Assembly (NCBI RefSeq): GCF_019097595.1
Contig: NC_080710.1
Span: 13,662,280-13,726,279, forward strand
DNA length: 64,000 nucleotides
Direction: 5' to 3'
DNA from: Hemibagrus wyckioides
Lineage: Eukaryota > Chordata > Actinopteri > Siluriformes > Bagridae
Shown here: piece by piece, positions 1 through 13,000 of the stretch
How the letters are laid out: each line of letters opens with the position of its first letter
How positions within the stretch are numbered: position 1 is the first letter of the stretch
Made by a program: the position numbers and the translations under genes
The notes under the pieces: model-generated
What the model was told of the DNA's origin: nothing
Seen by the model: the letters and a program-made list of their open reading frames with translations, nothing else
Database searches by the model: none

Positions 1-350
1 ACTGGGAAACGTATGTAAACTAAGGAAGGAGGGACTAAAGTAGCCATACACTGAATATAATGGGAAATTGCTGGAAATATTTAAATTAGAGAAAAGGAGG
101 CGCCCCGGGGCGCCTGGGGTATAAGTAGAGGGGACTTTTTCGGGGTTGGAGAGACCAGCTGCTCTCTTCAGATATGCATGTTGTTGACTGCATGGCTGAA
201 TAAAGAAACCTGCTTCTTCTCATCTGTTGACTGAGATCTCTTATTTCGGCTAAGTTTTATAGATTGTGGAGGTCATTGGGAAAGCTAAGAGAAATAGATA
301 CAAACAAAAATTCCACCCTGTGATATGTCCACTCGGAGGGGGCTCTGAGT
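1..350 (+). mobile_element. Partial LTR and leader-like sequence of a retroelement
   Basis: The left edge looks like the 3' part of a long terminal repeat on the plus strand. It has a TATA-like stretch (ggtataagtag, about 118-128), a poly(A) signal AATAAA at about 200-205 and a T-rich U5-like tail. Near 268 the sequence tggaggtcattggg could be the start of a primer-binding site, which would put the LTR end near 265. No coding sequence follows; the next element begins near 355. The 5' end of the LTR lies outside the window, so its paired repeat cannot be checked. Confidence 0.45.
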
Positions 351-354
351 TCCG

Positions 355-880
355 ACACACTGACAGGTTAAGTGAATAACACTGATGATCTCCTCATCAT
401 GGCACCTTTTAATGGGTGGGATATATTAGGCAGCAAGTGAACATTTTGTCCTCAAAGTTGATGTGTTAAAAGCAGGAAAAATGGCCAAGAGTAAGGATTT
501 GAGTGAGTTTGACAAGGACCAAACTGTGATGGCTAGATGACTGGATCAGAGCATCTCCAAAACTGCAGCTCTTGTGGGGTGTTCCCGGTCTGCAGTGATC
601 AGTATCTATCAAAAGTGGTCCAAGGAAGGAACAGTGTTGAACCGGCGACAGGCTCATGGGTGGCCAAGGGTCATTGATGCATGTGGGGAGCGAAGGCTGG
701 CCCGTGTGATCCGATCCAACAGACGAGCTACTGTTGCTCTAATTACTACAGAAATTAATGCTGGTTCTAATTGACAGGTGTCGGAATACACAGTACATGA
801 TGGGTCAGAGCTGTTTTGACAGCAAAATGGGGACCAACACAATATTAGGCAGGTGGTCATAATGTTATGCCTGGTCTGTT
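355..880 (+). mobile_element. Internally deleted Tc1-like transposon
   Basis: This is a teleost Tc1-like element in the intron after TRIM exon 5. The transposase start is at 481, and the helix-turn-helix part can be followed to about 790 (key words: GCSRSAVISIY, RATVALI). The sequence then jumps to the extreme 3' end of the gene (near 803, gtcagagctgttttgacagc) and the right inverted repeat, which ends ggtggtcataatgttatgcc and a TA at 881-882. The whole DDE catalytic middle is missing, and an in-frame stop lies near 537. It can only be a non-autonomous or dead copy. The left end is truncated or diverged near 355. The same family supplies the fragment at 5285-5735. Confidence 0.8.
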
Positions 881-927
881 TATAATGACAATGACATCAT
901 ATAGAATAACATAATACTAAGTATTAC

Positions 928-3917
928 CTTCCATCCAGATCCTGCATACTGGACCGCACACCGTTTTTCTGCTCACAGATGTTGTCCAGCAGCTTCATGA
1001 GCTGTTCTTTATGAGAAAACACTGCTTCTTCCAGAAACAAAAAACTGACAAATAGACAAAAAAAGTAGCAGCAATGGATGTGCTAGAGATCAGGCATGCC
1101 ATACCACAAACCATCAAAGAGGATTTTAAAGAAACTTGCAGTCACAGCTGGCCACAAAAAAACATCAACAGACCACAACAAGAAAAAAACATGCTTAAAT
1201 GTCCTAAATGCCCTTTTCCACTTCTGTGAAAATCTCAAACCTTTTTTCCATGGAATCTTGAATCACTCAGAATCATCATATCTAATAGCCTGAAAATTTT
1301 AAAACTTTATTACACAAATCTGTCACTTCTTTTAGCAAACAGGACTACGGCCATAGTTTTCATGGACTGGACCTTTCTGACTCACTCTGTATGTCTTACA
1401 GCTGTTGAGACTTGGTAAGCTAGAGGGGAAATCAGCCAGAATTATGAGTCAAAAACTGACGTGTTTTTAAAACAAAAGAGTTTTTAGTGATAGTCTTTCT
1501 TGCAGATAACCTCACATAAGCTTCAAGTGGTGGTTTATGAGCATCTCAGACAGAAAGAAATGAAGTGTCCTCGCAAACCCTTTATTGACCTTTTTGGTGT
1601 GGTTTATGACTTGATAGGAAAGGACATACATTAGATGTTAGGTTACAGAAAAGTTCTTACACCATCTAATCATGAAATTTCAGTTCTGGGGCCATACTAC
1701 ATGTGAATATAAGGCCACCTGACTGGCACTGCAGCTGAACTCTGTATCTTGCATTTGGTAAGACCTATAAGATGGCTTGATCATGGTCAATGACAGATAA
1801 TCATATACAATCATATATTATATATTGATATATTTCATAATACCTTTTCCTCACCCCTTTCCAGTATGATCTGCAGGGTCTCATGACTAGGGGATCCTGC
1901 AGACTTTATGTGAATGTGATCTTTGTGTCAAGGTTTCTCCAGCAGGTATTATTTATTTTATTATTGAATAATTTCACCAATTCCCATATTCCCCTATAAC
2001 ATCTAGCAAACAGGTGAGGGCTAACACATGCTTTTCCAGAGATTTGTGAAACTGAGTGCCCTTAAGAGATGAGAGGCAGCAAAATATTATTATTAGTAGT
2101 AGTAGTAGTAGCACAGTAACAATTATTTTATGAAGTATTCTACAAAAAAGGTATAAAAATAAAAAGGTAACATGCACGGACACTGTTCCGTGATAGTACA
2201 TAATAGTTTTTGTTGCTGAGTGTGGTTTAAACAGTTTTAATAAGCAAACTGTTTCACTAAAACCTAAGAATTCTATTAGATGAACCATATCATGCACATT
2301 GCAAAGATGTTTCCAAAGAGTACCTGTGGTTTCTGTGGTCAATCAACTGACAGTCTCTACAGGTGAGCTGATCACAGGTGACACAGAAGAACTTGAGTTG
2401 CTCCTGTTTGTGTGAAGTACAGCGCAAGCTTGTACTCAAGCCTAGAGAAGAAAAATATATAAAGCAAACAAACCATGTTTAATTAAATCATGAGCTTTAT
2501 TAAATATTACCCTATTAATACCCTAATACAGTACATATTAAATATCACATTACTTTTAATCCCTTCAATTTTCATTTTATATACTTGAAGGCACTCTTAG
2601 AAAATGTACAATTGAATCAGTTTTTATATTCACCAAACCACATACCAGTTTTCTTGTTTCTTTTATTTACTTATACTTATATACAGCAGGACTGAGGTTA
2701 AATGGCTGACTTGTTTCAAAGACACATTAATAGATTCACAAGAAAGTTTCTGTAGGTTTAGAGTTGTGCTTTGTGTGCTAAACATTGAATATTCTGCTAT
2801 TCAGAGCATTGAAATGACCAGTGTGTAGTCTGTCTGACCACATTCACTAAGATTCCTTGAGTAAGACTCTAAAGAAAAGAGTTTTAGTTTTTAGTCTTGA
2901 CTCACATCAGGCACCAGTTCGAGTCTGTGCTATCCTAGACCTCCAAATGTGTGTATAATAGAACACACCAGTGGTCATGCCATGAGCCTACGTTTGAGGC
3001 ACAATGACCCTGAAAGAATTCTCGGGTTTGATTCTGATCAAGAGGAAGTCTGTGTTGAAGAGGAAGTCTTCTGGAGTTTATTTAGAAACATATGATCATT
3101 TATAACACACAAAAGAGGGAGTGAGTGAAACAGTTTGTCTATATTGTACAACAGCATGTCATGACTTTTAAATTTATATGGTTATTCAAGTAAAGATGAC
3201 AGGGTCACATATGAGAGCATGCTAAATACATACAATGTATTACAACCCATATTACAAACTAACCAATGCACATCTACCAAGAAAACCTATGCAAATGTGT
3301 GCACTGAAAAATCCTGTTAGATCACAAGGCACACGAAGAAATGTTTTCTACGGTTTCCACCGGGATTTCTGTCCAATAGGCTCTCTGTAGATGTTTAGGC
3401 CCTAGTTCATACGTACAACATAATGCAAAAATGAGATGTAGATGCCTAGTAAAGTGCTAATGTAAAGGAGTACCAGATAATATACAGCATTATTCCATTA
3501 TGTATAATTATACTGCTTCAGAATACTAAATAATACTAAATAATTGAAATATAAATTATATTTCAAATTCACTTTCAAATGTAAACAAATGACCGCTGTG
3601 GTAACTTTTTAAAAAGAAAAGCTAATCCTTCTGACTCCACCACCACATTGACCACGAGAGCCAAGTCAAACAGATTAAAAGTAAAGAAAAAACAATTATA
3701 CAAACTGGATAAAAGCAGATATATAGTTTATTGCAATCAGCACTTATTATACGTAATTACTTGGTTAATTGAACATCTTGACAACCTCTGGCTCTCAGCT
3801 CCTATCCTTATATTCTTTCTTATATTCTTATATTATTCTTATATATTATTCTTATATATCTTATATTCTCCTATCCTTATATTCTTCTATTCCCTATCTT
3901 CCATGATGACGTCAGCT

Positions 3918-4014
<97 letters not shown>

Positions 4015-7000
4015 TACACACACACATATACAGTGGATAAAAAAAGTCTACACAGCCCTGTTGAAATGCCAGGTTTCTGTGATATATATATATAAAAAAA
4101 AATGAGACCAATATAAATCATTTCAGACCTTTTTCCACCTTTAATGTGACCTGTCTATAACCTGTACAACTCAATTGAAAAACAAACTGAAAACTTTTAG
4201 TGGGTGGAGTAAAAAGAAAAAACTAAAATAATGTGGTTGCATAAGTGTGCATACCCTCTTATAACTGGGGATGTGGCTGTGTTCAGAATTAAGCAATCAC
4301 ATTCAAACTCATGTTAAATAGGAGTCTGTGCACACCTGCCATCATTTTAAGTGCCTCTGATTAACCCCAAATAAATTCAGCTGTTCTAGTAGGCTTTTCC
4401 TGACATTTTCATAGTAGCATCTCACAGCAAAAGCCATGGTCCGCAGAGAGCTTTCAAAGCATCAGAGGGATCTCACTGTTAAAAGGTTTCAGTCAGGAGA
4501 AGGGTACAAAAGAATTTCCAAGGCATTAGATGTAGCATGGAACACAGTGAAGACGGTCATCATCAAGTGAAGAAAATATGGTTCAACAGTAACATTACTA
4601 AGAACTGGATGTCTCTCTAAAATTGTTGACAAGACAGGATGAAAACTGGTCAGGGAGGCAGCCAAGAGACCTACAGCAACATTAAAGGAGCTGTACTAAT
4701 TTCTGGCAAGTACTGGCTGTGTAGTACATGTAACATCTCGTATTCTTCAAGTCTGGGCTATGGGGTAGGCTGGCAAGACAGAAGCCTTTTCTTACAAAGA
4801 AAGACATTCAAACTCGGCTAGATTTTGCAGAAACACATTTGAAGTCACCCAAAATGTGGGGAAATGTGTTATGGTCTGATGAAACAAAGGTTGAACTCTT
4901 CAACCATAATTCCAAAAGAAATGTTTGGCGCAAAAAAACAACACTGCACATCACCAAAAGAACACCATACCCACAGTGAAGCATGGTAATGGCATGATCA
5001 TGCTTTGGGGCTGTTTTTCTTCAGCTGGAACTGGGGCCTTAGTCAAGGTGGAAGGAATTATGAACAGTTCCAAATACCAGACAATCCTGGCACAAAACCA
5101 TCAGGCTTCTGCTTCATCTTTCGGCATGACAATGACTCAAAGCATACATCCAAATCAACAAAAGAATGGTTTCACCAGAAGAAGATTAAAGTTTTGGAAT
5201 GGCCCAACCAGAGCCCAGAACTGAATTTGATTGAAAATCTGTGGGGTGATCTGAAGAGGGCTGAGCACAGGAGATCCCCTCAGTGATGCATGTGGGGAGC
5301 GAAGGCTGGCCCATGTGATCTAATCCAACAGACGAGCTACTGTTGCTCAGATTGCTGTAGAACTTAATGCTGGGTCTGATAGAAAAGTGTCAGAATACAC
5401 AGTGCATCGCAGTTTGTTGCTGCATAGCCGCAGACCAGTCAGGGTGCCCATGCTGACCTCTGTGCATGGCCAAAAGCGGGCATGTGAGCATCAGAATTGG
5501 ACCACAGAGCAATGGAAGAAGATGACCTGATCTGATCAACCACGTTTTCTTTTACAAAACGTGGATGGCCGGGTACGTGTGTGTCGATTACCTGGGGAAC
5601 ACATGATACCAGGATGCACTATGGGAAGAACGCAAGCCGACTGAGGCAGCGTCATGCTTTAGGCAATGCTGGGAAACCTTGGGTCCCGCCATCCATGTGG
5701 ATGTTACTTTGACACGTACCACCTACCTAATCATTCTCATTCATGTTTGAAGAGACATCATGTTTGAGACTGTTCTTTCCCTTATTATATTTTAAGTTTA
5801 TAGCTAAGGAGTGCATTCTTGCATTACATAGCTTTGACCCGTTCTGAGCTTGACTTACTTCAAGCATTTATTCACGTGCTTCTACAAAGCATGCCCTCTG
5901 ATTTCCTTTTCTCAAGGAACCAACACTACTGTGAGCGGTCAACCTGCCCTTGACCTCAACTTCAACTTTATCAGAGCTACTGTTGATGCCGCAGTTCAAA
6001 CTGCACCTTTTTATGACAAAGGTTGCCAAACTAATGCTGTTACTGTTACTTTGCAGGCTGCTCAAAGCCTACTCATGCTTAACAGGTGCACTCAATCACA
6101 TCAGTCTTGTAAAACCTTACACTATTACACCAGTAAACATACACTATATTGCCAAAAGTATTCGCTCACCTGCCTTGACTCGCATATGAACTTAAGTGAC
6201 ATCCCATTCCTAATCCATAGGGTTCAATATGACGTCGGTCCACCCTTTGCAGCTATAACAGCTTCAACTCTTCTGGGAAGGCTGTCCACAAGGTTTAGGA
6301 GTGTGTTTATGGGAATTTTTGACCATTCTTCCAGAAGCGCATTTGTGAGGTCACACACTGATGTTGGACGAGAAGGTCTGGCTCTCAGTCTCCGCTCTAA
6401 TTCATCCCAAAGGTGTTCTATTGGGTTGAGGTCAGGACTCTGTGCAGGCCAGTCAAGTTCATCCACACCAGACTCTGTCATCCATGTCTTTATGGACCTT
6501 GCTTTGTGCACTGGTGCACAGTTGGAAGAGGAAGGGGCCAGCTCCAAACTGTTCCCACAAAGTTGGGAGCATGGAATTGTCCAAAATGTCTTGGTATGCT
6601 GAAGCATTCAGAGTTCCTTTCACTGGAACTAAGGGGCCAAGCCCAGCTCCTGAAAAACAACCCCACACCATAATCCCCCCTCCACCAAACTTTACACTTG
6701 GCACAATGCAGTCAGACAAGTACCGTTCTCCTGGCAACCGCCAAACCCAGACTCGTCCATCAGATTGCCAGATGGAGAAGCACGATTCGTCACTCCAGAG
6801 AACACGTCTCCACTGCTCTAGAGTCCAGTGGCGGCGTGCTTTACACCACTGCATCCGACGCTTTGCATTGCACTTGGTGATGTATGGCTTGGATGCAGCT
6901 GCTCGGCCATGGAAACCCATTCCATGAAGCTCTCCGCGCACTGTTCTTGAGCTAATCTGAAGGCCACATGAAGTTTGGAGGTCTGTAGCGATTGACTCTG

Positions 7001-10000
7001 CAGAAAGTTGGCGACCTCTTTGCACTATGCGCCTCAGCATCCGCTGACCCCGCTCCGTCAGTTTACGTGGTCTACCACTTCGTGGCTGAGTTGCTGTCAT
7101 TCCCAAACACTTCCACGTTCTTATAATACAGCTGACAGTTGACTGTGGAATATTTAGGAGCGAGGAAATTTCACGACTGGATTTGTTGCACAGGTGGCAT
7201 CCTATCACAGTTCCACGCTGGAATTCACTGAGCTCCTGAGAGCGACCCATTCTTTCACAAATGTTTGTAAAAACAGTCTACATGCCTAGGTGCTTGATTT
7301 TATACACCTGTGGCCATGGAATTGGAACACCTGATTCTGATTATTTGGATGGGTGAGCGAATACTTTTGGCAATATAGTGTAGGTGCTGTCTGAAACCAC
7401 TTATGATGTCTTCTCGTCTTTTACATTTACAAAAACTCAAGCTGGCTCAAAAATACTACCACACCGCTCTTATGTAAACAGCAGAGCTTCACTAGATGCC
7501 CTTCCCAATATGTGCAGGACATAGAGCTGAATCTGAAGCTATTAACCATTGGTTAAAGATGCTTAAATTGAAGAACATTTTTTAAAATCTGTACCATATA
7601 TGAAGTCAGAATTTAGGTCTGTGTCCAATCAATAGATGCAAATAAACAGCCTTAAACAAAGTATTTTGTTAACCTCAGAATAACTGCAAATTGAAACGTG
7701 CTGAAGTTCAAAGCCTCACTTTTTCCCACGGTGCAGATATTTTGTCAAATGCTATCAGATCCTTTACCACTGAAATTACAAGTGTGCAAACTATTACAAG
7801 ATTTTAGACTTTCACTCTAGTTTTACAAACTACTCTGCAAAATACTTGAAATACACGTCACAGTACCTAGTTCACCTTATCAACACCTTACAAAATGTTC
7901 AAAGCTTGTTTTTTTCAGTAAACAATAAACTCTACATGAACACAGTTTGAATCTACAGACCTGATTGTGGTTCCTGTGGTATCACTGTATGGTTGCGCGT
8001 CACCTTCACACGCTGATGAGCTGATACACAATCTGAACACAGAGCTTCCTCACACTCCTGACACCATCCAGTAAGGGCAGATTCTTCACATCCTCCACAC
8101 TACAGACAGACAGAATAAACAAACAACTGAATAAATACAACAGAAACTGAAAAAGAAAAAATGAAACTGATTTTAAGCAACCTTCTCCTTCACAAGCAAT
8201 TCACAGGAACTATTAATTTACATCCGGATGAGGTCATTTACTCACACCGCAAACAGTGCTTTCTGATACTGTGATGAGGCAAACCTATAACTAGGTTGTG
8301 CTTGGTGGCTGGAGAATCAGTTAACAATTTTAACAAATGTTCTCAATTTCTCTCTAATGCAAATCAAAAGATTGAGAAGATCTACATTACACAGCCAGGA
8401 CTCCCCTACTCCTCCATTGTCACATCCCTCAACCATAGCAGCAGAAAGAGATCTTGCAAATCATCAAGTCTTGCAATCCTGCCACCTTCCCTCTGGATCC
8501 TTTCACTAAGCTCCAGACCATCTCGCAAGACCTCCTGCCTTTCCTCACCACAGTCATCAATTGATCCATAGCATCTGGCCATTTACCAGTGCTTGCAACC
8601 TTGGGGTAACCTAGTACAATCAACTGCCCTTTTCCTCCCATGTTGCTAATGTCACATGCTCATGTTGGTTTCTTCTGTACAATATCAGAAGGATTCTGAC
8701 ATTTTTATCCACACATGCTGCTCATGTGCTCTTTACGAGACTGGACGACTGCAACGCTGAACTGGAAGGTCTACCTCTTAATGCAAATTGTCCACTTCAC
8801 ATCTAGACTCTTCTTTGTTCTGGCACCGAGGTGGTGGAATGAACATCCCCTAGATGTCAGTACAGCCGAGTCACTGGCTGTCTGCAAATGATGGATGAAG
8901 ACCTACCTCTTTCTGAAACATTTAAACTATCTCTTATTTTCCCTGTTTGTTTTATGTATTGTTGTATTTAAAAACAAAAAAATAAAAAATACCAACACAG
9001 CTTTTAGGCTGATGGTATCCTAAGTCTGTGACCTACTGAACCAGTGTTCATTTATTCATTGATAGGGACTTCAAAGCACTCTTGTACGTCGCTCTGGATC
9101 AGGTCATCTGCCAAATGCCAGAAATGTAAATGTAAATCAATCGCCAATTCACAAACATACCGTGACTTTTTTTTTTTAATGACAGATAATTGGAAATAAA
9201 CTGATATTAACATTTATCACTTTGCCCTCACAAGCAACAATGTTAAATGTTTATTAACTTTGAGAATCACAGTGATTAAATACAGTGGTACCTCTGTCCT
9301 TGACCACCCCTGTGTTAGAATTTTCAAGTCAATTTGACCTCGGTGTATGAAATTATTTACGGTGTAAGACTTGACCGCCAGAAATGCCGGTTCTTGTTTC
9401 ATACAGGATTGCAACGAATATCAACATTTCAAACAAAATTCGAACGGATGTTAATGTGAACTGTATTTTCGACACAACTTTTTAGTTTCGTTAAATATTT
9501 TTCTGTGTTTGACCCGACCTGAAAAGAACTATTTTGACCGCACACGCTTTCCATGGTGTACACAATAGAGATGAAGCAGTTTATGTGGGTCATCTGTTCT
9601 GAAAGCCCAGTGAGCAACAAAAAAAGAGGTCAAAAACGACCAAGAGAAAAAACACCAATTGCCCTCTGTCATAATGGAAGGGGACTCCCCTTCCAAGATG
9701 TAATCTCTCTTCCTCCTCCTCCTCCTCAGCTACTTCCGTATGCCCAAAAGTCTTCAAAATTAAGGTAAAGTGAGAATTGTTTTTAATAAATGTGCATTCA
9801 TTTGTGCTTATATTAGAGTTATTATGATTTAGGTTTAACAGGTTTGTTAATTATGTGTAAAAAGGCAGGAAAATGGTTTAATATGGGGAATTTTTGGAGG
9901 CCTGGAACAAATTAATTTGTTTTACATTATTTCCTATGGGTTAAAAATAATTCGGTTTTCAACCAAATCAGTATTTGACCAGACTTTTGGAACGAATTAA

Positions 10001-13000
10001 GGTCAAACACCGAGGTACCTCTGAAAGTGAAGCTTACCAACCTCATTTTATACACTTTAACTTTACTGTCTTCATTTTACTGAAATCTTTTTCTTTTTCC
10101 CTTTCTTTCTTTTTCTGTTCTATGCCTCAGAATTCTTTGCTCCTTGTTGATCCATTTTGGTCATTTGACAGTAGCAGACTTCCAGAGTAATCTCAGAAGG
10201 TAGGCAGCCGATGTCTTGATATAAATAATATAAAAAAAACACATTTTAGAACTAAAAAAAAGCCTAAAGTTTAATAAAAATATTTCCTTTCAGTATTTTT
10301 ATAACAAATAAGCATGACAGCCATGCTTTCGAAATATGCTTTTCAAGACGTTTTCATTATCTGAACGCATTCTTTAAAATACAAAATATTTTATTCACAG
10401 TTCCAGTTTAACTACAACTTTAGTTTAAAAATGCTGCATGTAGCTTTGTAATGACACTTAAATGCTAGTGTTATCTAATATTAGCCACAATAACAGTTCT
10501 TCTGTGCTTTTGTAATGCACCAGAATGTTTATTTAAAAATTTTCCAGAAGACAACATGGATATAGAGGCACACTGAAGACCCTTAAATTGAATGAATGAG
10601 CTTACCTTAGGGGCAGAGTCCTCAAAAATGAAGCAATCTGTAACTTCAGACGGGTAGAAAGACTGGCCACACACTGGACATTCTAAAATACGAGAAAACC
10701 AAATAAATGACATGATTGTTTAAACTATTCAAACATGTTTTCAGTATTCAGTACAACAGCACACCTCTTTGTGTGTTATTGCTAAAATATTTTATGCAAA
10801 CTTGTTCAAACATGCAAATGCAAGCATGATGGAATTCAGCCCAAAACTTCCTGCATCAAAAAATACTACAAATATGAGAAGAAAACCCAACCATGAAAAG
10901 GATTCATTTAGATGGTGAATTAGCGACACTTCTCCTGGTCAAGTAATGCAAACGAAGTTAATACTAGAAACCATTAAGCTTTTTAGGTCAATTAAAACTA
11001 TTTTGTTTATTGCTACCTTTGTCATAAATGGCCAAGAATAATAATATGAACACTGCTTGCATACTACTTAGCCAGATGATGAGCACTTGGTGGCAGCTGA
11101 AGGGACCCAGTGACAAAAATTTATCAGATAGAGATTGTGATGTTTCACTTGAAATTCTAGTATCAAACAGATGGGATGTAAAACACAGAAGCCAATCTGT
11201 GAAATTCAAAACATAACACTTGATGGAATTAAATGCTTTATTTTAGCAGTAGTAAGTCAAGTTAAGATTCAACTATGTTTGCTGCAGCTAGATGTTTTAA
11301 AATAACCTGCATTCTTCACAGTTTTTAGCACTTTACACTATATAGCAAACAGGTAGCAGTTCATCACCTAAAACTCACCCATTTCCAACTTGCTATTTTA
11401 TAATCATTTAACACACACCTCAGTCTGATTTAAACCGATCCATTTTATTTTTCCAAGCTGCTTTCTGGACTTTAAAATTCCAAAATTCACTGTCCACAAT
11501 TTTCAGATCAATAGTATTGGCCTGGCCAGAAAATTCTTTGCATCTACCATAATGAAAATGTGACTACTGACATTCAGAATATTACAGATATAGTACATAG
11601 AATACTATATTTTATTATATGTTTATTATGTCTAGTATGTTGTATTATATTCTATTTTTTTCTAGAATTCATTGTTGCACTGTAACTAAAGAAAGCAAGT
11701 CACAATAATTCATACATTAACATTAACCATCCTGTTATGTTCTTTTCTCAGGAACAAAAATAATGATCCTGGGGCATGTTTAATTATCCAAAAGTGTCAG
11801 AAACCAAAAAATCCCAACACTTGATGTTTATATCTCATTATTAACTCCATTACTAATTATTTCAATCAATATTTAGTGCACTGGTATTCTTTACATCTCA
11901 CAGATCATGGCTCAAAGACGATAATTCACTTGTTTTTCATAAGAAATGCATGTTAAAACTTTCTATAATGTACATTGTAGAGAACTACATATAAAATACA
12001 AGTTTGACATTTTTTGTCAAAAGTTTGGACACACCTAATTCCATGGTTTTTCCTGATGTTTATTTCTATCTACATTGTAAAACAATGCTGAAGGCGGCCG
12101 AAATACACAATAATGTCCTTTGAACAGTTGATATTGAGATATGTCTGCTACTGATGCTCTGTAAAGCCTTCATAACGCCTCTAATCTGAGGTGCTGTTAA
12201 TTGGTGATTTCTGAGGCTGGTAACTCTAAATGAACTTCTCCTCTGCAGCAGAGGTAAATTTTGGTCTTGCTTTCCTGGGATGGTCTTCATGTGAGCCAGT
12301 TTCATCATGGTGCTTGATGGGTTTTGCAAATGCACTTGACAATACTGTTCTTGCAAGAACTATTCCAGAACACCTGACCTTCGTGTCTTAAAATAACAAC
12401 TGACTGTTTTTTGTTGTCATTACATATGGATTACTTAAGTCCATGTGTGTTATTTCATAGTTTTGAAATCTCCAGTATTGTTCTAGATTGTAGAAAATAA
12501 ATCCCTAAACAAAAAACACTGAATTAAAAGGTGTGTCCAAACTTTTGACTGGTAGTGTACATGTATGATCTGTTGTAGCTTAGTGTGTCCAACGTGTGTG
12601 TATTGGAATGTGACAATATATGGCAACGTGAGCTGGACCTAGACAGAGTGAGGCCCCACTGTTCGCAGAGTGTAATGTTATGTAACGATAGGACTCCCAT
12701 ATGCAGAGAATCTTTATAGGTTTTGCCCCTCCCCTGCCGAGTGTCCACTCAATGTGGGTGGAGTTTGCCCACGGGAACAGAAAAGGTTCCAGTCACAGTC
12801 ACACTGTACAGATGAGGTCAAGAGAATAGGGAGTGTGTGTTTGCAAAGAAACAAATAGTATTTGACAACCTCTGACCCCTTTTAGCTTCCACGTTGACCC
12901 GAACAAATATGTGAAATGAACCATTTTCATTTTATATGTTGATTACACTAATTAAGCCAAGCAGAAGTTGTTTCCTACCGAAAAAAAATACTTAACTTTT

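Noticed and set aside
3648..4040. 130-codon plus frame
   Set aside because: It is produced by TC/TCTA/TA microsatellite translation with no domain.
5850..6602. 250-codon plus frame
   Set aside because: Most of it is the antisense of the Tc1 transposase; the first 90 codons have only a faint transposase-linker feel.
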